This document shows positions 5,243 through 5,306 of a stretch of DNA of 5,306 nt, piece by piece. The position numbers and the translations under genes are program-made. The notes under the pieces are model-generated. The model was given only the letters and a program-made list of their open reading frames with translations. It was not told the DNA's origin and ran no database searches. The DNA is taken from NCBI GenBank assembly GCA_964293585.1, contig CAXYYS010000104.1, positions 1 to 5,306 of the forward strand, in the 5' to 3' direction. This DNA comes from JAKVKY01 sp964293585. GTDB lineage: Bacteria > Bacillota > Negativicutes > Acidaminococcales > Acidaminococcaceae. Every line of letters starts with the position of its first letter. The first letter of the stretch is position 1.

Positions 5243-5306
5243 ACAATATGGACGTAAATTGTAGAATGAAATTGAACACTAAAACTAAATAAAAAGATCC
5301 ATAGGA

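Overview
All recognisable genes read leftward on the minus strand, so transcription runs from about 5300 down to about 240. The window looks like the distal end of a cell-surface polysaccharide (capsule, LPS or teichuronic-type) biosynthesis operon. In transcription order it holds a 5'-truncated GT32/OCH1-like glycosyltransferase, a GT2 glycosyltransferase, a GT8 glycosyltransferase, a two-domain protein joining a SanA/YdcF-type (DUF218) domain to a TupA-like ATP-grasp amidoligase domain, and a decayed small GT51 peptidoglycan transglycosylase. A strong hairpin with a T7 tract closes the cluster on the left.

The organism cannot be named from the sequence. Strong GGAGG-type Shine-Dalgarno sites, free use of TTG and GTG starts, moderate to low GC and the family mix suit a Firmicutes-lineage bacterium. 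An LPS-bearing Negativicutes member is a guess only. Base composition visibly drops from the GC-richer SanA-TupA/GT51 end to the AT-rich GT2 and GT32 genes, as is usual in mosaic surface-polysaccharide loci.

Layout: 1-241 has no gene. It carries a small palindrome, an extended -10 promoter pointing right, a cluster of TGCGCC(A) repeats and a hairpin followed by T7; together these could encode a short plus-strand RNA. 242-828 is the GT51 pseudogene, with one apparent 1-nt deletion and two CAG-to-TAG-type stops. 844-2340 is SanA-TupA, 2377-3324 GT8, 3488-4531 GT2 (TTG start), and 4604 to about 5278 the GT32 remnant or partial gene. The 163-nt gap ahead of GT8 has a TATAAT box and may hold an internal promoter.

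Working model (inference): the three glycosyltransferases add sugars to a lipid-linked repeat unit, the ATP-grasp domain attaches an amino acid or similar amine or acid to the glycan, and the GT51 enzyme once gave a link to peptidoglycan but has been lost in this strain. The most unusual item is the SanA-TupA fusion, because SanA proteins are normally membrane-anchored outside the cytoplasm while this protein has no visible membrane segment.
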